Below are positions 59,576 to 64,000 of a DNA stretch of 64,000 nt, piece by piece. The stretch lies in assembly GCF_004792695.1 (NCBI RefSeq), contig NZ_SRXU01000005.1:62001-126000 (forward strand). The letters run 5' to 3'. Position 1 is the first letter of the stretch. Every line of letters begins with the position of its first letter. The position numbers and the translations under genes are program-made. Source of the DNA: Sphingomonas naasensis. GTDB lineage: Bacteria > Pseudomonadota > Alphaproteobacteria > Sphingomonadales > Sphingomonadaceae. Under the pieces are notes generated by a model. That model did no database searches. It saw only the letters and a program-made list of their open reading frames with translations, and was not told where the DNA came from.

Positions 59576-61258
59576 ATGGCCGGGGGGTTCATCAGATTGG
59601 TCCTGGCATTTGCCGGAGGCATCGCGCTGTTTTGCGGTGCGCCCGCGCATGCGCAAAAAGGAGTCGCGGGCACGCCGCTCCGGGTCTGCGTGCTGCGCGA
59701 TACCGGTGGCATGGATCCGGCCACGCTGATTCGCCAGCCCGCACGCTTCGACTGCGCCACGGCGCAGCATCGGTTCGGCCCCGGCAACTATTGGGTGATC
59801 TCGCAGGACATTCATCAACGCTCGCGTTCGCGCGCGCCGCTCAACGTGCGCCTCGCCAGCCTGTGGCAGCAGAGCCTGACGCTGCACGTCCTCTATGCCG
59901 ACGGCAAGATCGTCTCGCAGACCACCGACGCGCGAGGACTAACGCCGCTGATCCAGCTCGGCGCGATCGCCGAGCAGCCGCTTCCGCGCAGCCAAGCGAA
60001 TGTTGTGCGCCTGCTCTGGCATGTCGAAGGGGCGGCCAATCTTCGCGGGATCCTTCTCGGCGCGCGGCTGTCGACGGCGAAGGAAAGCGAGCACGCGAAT
60101 CTCGCGATGGCAGCGCTCTATGCGGGCTTTGCCGGACTCGCGATCGCGCTGATCATCTACAATCTCGCGCTATGGGGCGCGCTGCGGCATCGCTTCCAGC
60201 TCTATTACTGCCTGATGGTCGGGCTGCTGCTCGCCTATACCTTCTCCTCCTCCGGCGCGCTGGCCTGGGCGTGGCCCGACATCGCCAACAACAGCCGGCT
60301 GCGGATCAACTTCCTGCTGCTCGGCGGCACCGGCACCGCGGCGCTGGTGTTCGCGCGCAGCTTCTTCGAGGAACGCGTCTTCGCCGGCTGGCTGGGGCGC
60401 TACGCCACCGGGGTCGGGCTCGCGATGGCCGGGGTCGGTCTGTTCTATTTCCTCACCGCGCCGTTCGCGATCAAGGCGGTCGATCTCGCCTTCACCTGCT
60501 CGTTCGTCGCGCTCTCCGCCGCGGTATTGCCGCTGCTCTGGCGCGCGTGGCGGCTGCGCAGCAACTATCTCTGGCTGTTCGCCTTCGCATGGGGCGCGCC
60601 GATCCTCACCGCGGCGCTCCGCGCGCTCGCCAATCTGCATTTGCTGCCGTGGAGCTTCTGGATCGACAATTCGACGATCCTCGCGATGATGGTCGAGGCG
60701 ATCGTCTCGTCGCTGGCGGTCGCCTATCGCATCAAGCTGCTCCGCGCCGAACGCGACGACGCGATCGAACGCGAAGTGATGACCCGCCGCCTCGCCGATA
60801 CCGATCCGCTCACCGGGCTGCTCAACCGTCGTGCCTTTCTCCACCAGGCGATCGGCCGGGCCGGCGAGCAGCTGCTGCTGATCATCGATCTCGACCATTT
60901 CAAGCGCGTCAACGAGACGCTGGGCCATGATGGTGGCGACGAAGTCCTCCGCGTGTTCGCGCGCATGCTGCGCACTTCGGTGCCGCAGGGCACGCTGGTC
61001 GCGCGGATTGGCGGCGAGGAGTTCGCCATCCTCACCCCCGCCGATCGCCCGATCGAACCCGAGTCGGTGTTGGCGCGCCTCCGCCAGATGCGGATGCCGT
61101 TCGACATCAAGGTGACCGCGAGCATCGGCACCTGCCAGGGCACGCTGGCCAGCGAGGTCGACTGGAAGGCGCTCTACCGCATCGCCGATACCGCGCTGTT
61201 CGACGCCAAGTCCGCGGGGCGCGACCGGGTCCGCCATGCGATGCGCGCCGCCGCCTGA
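59576..61258 (+). CDS. Diguanylate cyclase with 7TM-DISM sensor
   Basis: A 560-residue membrane enzyme producing cyclic di-GMP. Signal peptide, periplasmic 7TMR-DISM extracellular-type domain (about residues 30-175), seven helices (about 180-400) and a GGDEF domain: DPLTGLLNRRAFL, DLDHFKRVNETLGHDGGDEVL and the active-site RIGGEEF. No RxxD inhibitory site stands out. No EAL domain. Divergent from DUF418 across 108 bp. Confidence 0.9.
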   Translation: MAGGFIRLVLAFAGGIALFCGAPAHAQKGVAGTPLRVCVLRDTGGMDPATLIRQPARFDCATAQHRFGPGNYWVISQDIHQRSRSRAPLNVRLASLWQQSLTLHVLYADGKIVSQTTDARGLTPLIQLGAIAEQPLPRSQANVVRLLWHVEGAANLRGILLGARLSTAKESEHANLAMAALYAGFAGLAIALIIYNLALWGALRHRFQLYYCLMVGLLLAYTFSSSGALAWAWPDIANNSRLRINFLLLGGTGTAALVFARSFFEERVFAGWLGRYATGVGLAMAGVGLFYFLTAPFAIKAVDLAFTCSFVALSAAVLPLLWRAWRLRSNYLWLFAFAWGAPILTAALRALANLHLLPWSFWIDNSTILAMMVEAIVSSLAVAYRIKLLRAERDDAIEREVMTRRLADTDPLTGLLNRRAFLHQAIGRAGEQLLLIIDLDHFKRVNETLGHDGGDEVLRVFARMLRTSVPQGTLVARIGGEEFAILTPADRPIEPESVLARLRQMRMPFDIKVTASIGTCQGTLASEVDWKALYRIADTALFDAKSAGRDRVRHAMRAAA

Positions 61259-61311
61259 CCGCCTTGCCGCTCCGCCGCCCCGGGCCTATGCTCGGCGCGG
61301 GAGGAACGAGG

Positions 61312-61515
61312 ATGCAGCGCCGCCACAGGATATTGATCGCCGCCGGCGCCGCGCTGATGCTGCTCGCGCTCGCCGCGCCGGGGCACCGCGCCGACATCCG
61401 TATCCTCACGCATCGCCCCGGCGATCTCGCCCCGCAAAAGGCGCAGGCCGTGGTCGATCTCGGTCTCGCCTCGATCTCGGTGCTCGTCACCTGGAGCAAG
61501 CGGCTCGGCTATTGA
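61312..61515 (+). CDS. Small exported protein, unknown
   Basis: A 67-residue protein with a hydrophobic N-terminus (ILIAAGAALMLLALAAPGHRA) likely to be a signal peptide, leaving a short mature part (ILTHRPGDLAPQKAQAVVDLG). GGAGGAACGAGG in front of ATG 61312 supports this start over an ATG 24 nt earlier. No family recognised. Confidence 0.6.
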   Translation: MQRRHRILIAAGAALMLLALAAPGHRADIRILTHRPGDLAPQKAQAVVDLGLASISVLVTWSKRLGY

Positions 61516-61533
61516 ACCGCATGCCCGGCTTGC

Positions 61534-61547
61534 TTACACCCGTGTAA
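61534..61547. promoter_or_regulatory. Palindrome TTACAC-CC-GTGTAA abutting the acyl-CoA ligase start codon
   Basis: Two perfect 6-bp arms separated by CC end immediately before ATG 61548 and occupy the place where a ribosome site is expected. This is operator-like (TetR/GntR-type symmetry) and would let a bound protein block either transcription or translation start. Confidence 0.5.
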
Positions 61548-63230
61548 ATGAGTGATTTCGAGCACGTCTGGCGTACCGCGTACCGGCATCCCGGCAGGTG
61601 GGACGATGTCTTCCCGCCGGTGTCGATGGTCACGCTGTTCGAGGCGAGCACCGCCGCCCATCCGCAGGCGCCGCTGCTCGATTTCATGGGCCGCAAATAC
61701 AGCTATGCCGAGACGCTCGATGGTGCCCGCCGCGTCGCCTGCGGGCTGAAGGCGCTCGGCTATGGCCCGGGCGACCGCATCGGGCTCTTCCTGCCCAACG
61801 TGCCCCATTATGTCGCCGCCTATTACGGCATCCTCATGCTCGGCGCGACGGTGGTCAATTTCTCGCCGCTCTATTCGGTCGACGAGCTCTCGGCGCAGGT
61901 CGCCGATTCAGGGACGAAGCTGCTCTTCACCCTCTCGGCCTCGGCGCTGCTGCCGACCGCGCTCAAAGTGCTCGAGGCGAGCGCGCTCGAACGGCTCGTC
62001 GTCGGCTCGATCGCCGGCGCGCTCCCTGCCGCCAAGTCGCTCTTTTACCGCTGGTTCCGTGGCAGCGAAGTGACCCCGCGCCCCGAGGAGCCCCGCATCC
62101 TCGCCTTCTCGCGGCTGATCGCCAATCCGGGCCAGTGCGAGTCGGTTGCGATCGACCCCGAGCGCGACGTCGCGCTCATCCAATATACCGGCGGCACCAC
62201 CGGAACGCCCAAGGGCGCGGTGCTCACCCACCAGAATCTGTCGGCCAATGCCCGCCAGGTCGCGCAGCTCGATCCCGACATGGGCAAGACGCAGGACAGC
62301 ATTCTCGGCGTCCTCCCCTTCTTCCATGTCTTCGCCAATACCTGCGTACTCAACCGCACCGTGCTCACCGGCGGCGAGATCGTCATGCTGCCGCGCTTCA
62401 ACGCCAAGCAGGCGCTCGCCGAGCTCCGCCGCACCCGGCCCCGCTCGCTCCCCGGCGTGCCGACCATGTATCAGGCGCTGCTCGATGCGCCGGGCATGAA
62501 GCCATCCGACTTCAGCTCGCTCAAATTCTGCATCTCGGGCGGCGCCCCGCTCCCTGCCCAGCTCAAGGAGGAATGGGAGCGCATCACCGGCGCGCGGGTG
62601 ATCGAAGGCTATGGCCTGTCCGAAAGCTCGGGCGTGGTCTCGACCAACCCCTATGACGGCCTCAACAAGCCCGGCACGATCGGCCAGCCGCTCGCCGCCA
62701 CCCGGGTTCGCCTCGTCGACAAGGAAGACCCGACACGCGCCCCGCCCCAGGGCGAGCCGGGCGAGATCGTCGTCTCGGGCCCGCAGATCATGCAGGGCTA
62801 TTGGAACCGTCCCGATGCCGACGCGGAGGTGTTCGTCGATGACCACTGGTTGCGCACCGGCGATGTCGGCCTGATCGACGAGGACGGCTATATCCGCATC
62901 GTCGACCGGTTGAAGGACATGATCGCGGTCGGCGGCTTCAAGGTCTTTCCGAGCCAGATAGAGGCAGTGCTGTATCGTCACCCGGCGGTGAAGGAGGCCC
63001 TCGTGCTCGGCCTCCCCGACGCCTATCATGGCGAGCTGCCCCACGCCTATGTGGTGCTCGACGAGGACGTCGAACCGGTCTCGGGCCCCGAGCTCTGCAT
63101 TTGGCTCAACGGCCAGCTCGGCAAGCACGAGCGTGTCTCCGAGGTCGTCATCCGCGATAGCCTCCCCAAGACGATGATCGGCAAGCTCAGCCGCAAGGAT
63201 CTGCTGGCGGAGGTGCGCGGCGAGGCCTAG
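61548..63230 (+). CDS. Long-chain fatty acid-CoA ligase
   Basis: A 560-residue AMP-forming ligase activating fatty acids. P-loop YTGGTTGTPKGA, adenylate motif GYGLSESSG, hinge TGDVGLIDEDGYIRIVDR, DMIAVGGFKVFP and the catalytic Lys in TMIGKLSRKD. The sequence matches FadD-type enzymes (N-terminal WRTAYRHPGRW). No Shine-Dalgarno is visible because a palindrome lies directly upstream. FadD role is inferred from family resemblance. Confidence 0.9.
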   Translation: MSDFEHVWRTAYRHPGRWDDVFPPVSMVTLFEASTAAHPQAPLLDFMGRKYSYAETLDGARRVACGLKALGYGPGDRIGLFLPNVPHYVAAYYGILMLGATVVNFSPLYSVDELSAQVADSGTKLLFTLSASALLPTALKVLEASALERLVVGSIAGALPAAKSLFYRWFRGSEVTPRPEEPRILAFSRLIANPGQCESVAIDPERDVALIQYTGGTTGTPKGAVLTHQNLSANARQVAQLDPDMGKTQDSILGVLPFFHVFANTCVLNRTVLTGGEIVMLPRFNAKQALAELRRTRPRSLPGVPTMYQALLDAPGMKPSDFSSLKFCISGGAPLPAQLKEEWERITGARVIEGYGLSESSGVVSTNPYDGLNKPGTIGQPLAATRVRLVDKEDPTRAPPQGEPGEIVVSGPQIMQGYWNRPDADAEVFVDDHWLRTGDVGLIDEDGYIRIVDRLKDMIAVGGFKVFPSQIEAVLYRHPAVKEALVLGLPDAYHGELPHAYVVLDEDVEPVSGPELCIWLNGQLGKHERVSEVVIRDSLPKTMIGKLSRKDLLAEVRGEA

Positions 63231-63253
63231 TCTGGCGCGATCAGGAGGTGCCC

Positions 63254-63625
63254 ATGCCCGTGCGTCTCGCTTTGCCTGTCCTGGCCTTGCTCACCGCCTC
63301 GGCGGCGCCCGCCCCGCAGCGTATCGACGTGGCGCTGTCCAACTTCCGGTTCACGCCCGCGACGATCGAGCTCACCCATGGCCGGCCCTACATCCTGCAC
63401 CTGTCGAGCAAGGGCGGCCACAGCTTCGCCGCGAAGGCATTCTTCGCCGCGGCGGTGATCCCCGCCGCGGATCGCGCCCGGATCAAAGACGGCAAGATCG
63501 AGCTGGCGGGCGGCGACAGCGTCGAGATCCACATCACCGCGCCGACAGCGGGCAGCTACCCGATCAAATGCACCCATTTCCTCCATGCCGGCTTCGGCAT
63601 GACGGGAAAGTTCGTGGTAGGGTGA
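63254..63625 (+). CDS. Exported small cupredoxin-like protein
   Basis: A 123-residue periplasmic protein: signal peptide (RLALPVLALLTASAAPAP) followed by a cupredoxin fold. Type-1 copper ligands appear as His in GGHSF, then C-x2-H-x2-H and M in IKCTHFLHAGFGM. It may carry electrons or copper. ATG 63254 with AGGAGG upstream; GTG 63248 is an alternative. Starts 23 nt after the ligase gene. Confidence 0.72.
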   Translation: MPVRLALPVLALLTASAAPAPQRIDVALSNFRFTPATIELTHGRPYILHLSSKGGHSFAAKAFFAAAVIPAADRARIKDGKIELAGGDSVEIHITAPTAGSYPIKCTHFLHAGFGMTGKFVVG

Positions 63626-63642
63626 TCCGCGCCGGCGACACG

Positions 63643-64000
63643 CTAGGCCGGCCGGCTCTCGTCGCGATCCTCGAGCCGGAAATGAAACAGCCGGCTGGGG
63701 CCATCTTCGGGGACGACATATAGGTCGCGGCCCTCGATCGCCATTCCTTCGCCGGTATAGGGTCCGCCGCGGCCGAAAGGTCTTACGGGCCCGCTCGCGC
63801 CCGCACGCAAGGTCCGTTTGGTCTTCATCGAGGGCCAATCGATCCAGTCCACCGCGCCGCTCCACAAGGTCAGCGATCCGCCCGCGACGAGCTGGCCGTC
63901 GACGAACTTCATGTCCTGGTAGCGCGTGGGCGAAGGGTTCGGCACGATCCGCGCCGGCGCATCTTCGCCCAGATCGAAGATGTAGAGCAGTTCGCTGTTC
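63643..64000 (-). CDS. Unrecognised propeller-like protein, 3' part only (5' end outside window)
   Basis: The frame is open to the right edge, giving at least 118 residues ending ESRPA. Repeated motifs (ELLYIFDLGE, FVDGQLVAGGSLTLW, MAIEGRDLYVVPEDGPSRLFHF) alternate short beta strands and look like a beta-propeller; DUF6454-type proteins have such spacing, but the family is uncertain. Convergent with the cupredoxin gene (17 nt apart). Confidence 0.55.
   Translation of the reverse strand, partial: NSELLYIFDLGEDAPARIVPNPSPTRYQDMKFVDGQLVAGGSLTLWSGAVDWIDWPSMKTKRTLRAGASGPVRPFGRGGPYTGEGMAIEGRDLYVVPEDGPSRLFHFRLEDRDESRPA

Noticed and set aside
1-64000. CRISPR array or insertion sequence
   Set aside because: No regularly spaced repeats, transposase motif or terminal inverted repeats were found; the only tandem repeat is the PAS duplication within a gene.

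Overview
The window is dense, high-GC DNA from an alphaproteobacterium, most probably Sphingomonas or a close relative in the Sphingomonadaceae. This rests on the gene repertoire: an RcGTA-type gene transfer agent cluster with the sphingomonad-associated DUF6127 gene, a DUF1134 protein, a large Y_Y_Y/Reg_prop histidine kinase, EcfG-type GGAAC-N17-CGTT promoters and NodT-family efflux. Genes are tightly packed, often with ATGA or TGATG start/stop overlaps.

Layout. 1-793 is the tail of an MFS transporter. 790-5186 (minus) is an operon-like run: glmM, a small membrane protein, DUF1272, a ThiD-VOC fusion, rnhB and an AIM24 protein. 5259-11693 holds a dicarboxylate/amino acid:cation symporter, glutathione reductase, a secreted hypothetical, an NmrA-like protein, a PhnA-domain protein and pgi. 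11792-14998 holds lepB-rnc-era, with a probable CTG start for rnc, and a convergent sirtuin. 15109-18071 holds two uncharacterised genes and an SDR. 18087-25236 is a signalling block: a NarL-type regulator with a 1025-residue propeller kinase, a DoxX-like protein, a FixJ-type regulator, and a single-domain receiver with a PAS kinase.

26429-35942 is an 11-gene plus-strand array: three paralogous NAD(P)-binding proteins, a small membrane protein, an AhpD-like protein, a histidine kinase core with no sensor domain, a glutathione S-transferase, a secreted alpha/beta hydrolase and an EmrA-EmrB-NodT efflux set. A divergent hydrolase and EcfG-like promoter matches in front suggest a stress-induced detoxification locus. 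A tRNA-Ser(GCU), a DUF1134 protein, an EcfG-promoted PAS-PAS hybrid kinase, TonB, a dihydroorotase-like enzyme, YgfZ and an OmpA-family porin with its own terminator follow.

43617-57736 (minus) is a complete-looking gene transfer agent structural cluster, from large terminase to tail fibre-like protein, with no integrase, small terminase, replication or lysis genes. Its unusual points are a spermidine synthase-like gene between terminase and portal, a 750-residue distal tail protein carrying about 555 extra N-terminal residues while the gp15 homologue appears to lack the TIM-barrel insert, G/C-rich hairpins in the few intergenic gaps, and a small plus-strand ORF in one gap. The remainder (57909-64000) holds VanZ-like and DUF418 membrane proteins, a 7TM diguanylate cyclase, a small exported protein, a long-chain acyl-CoA ligase with a palindrome abutting its start codon, a cupredoxin and the 3' part of an unrecognised gene.
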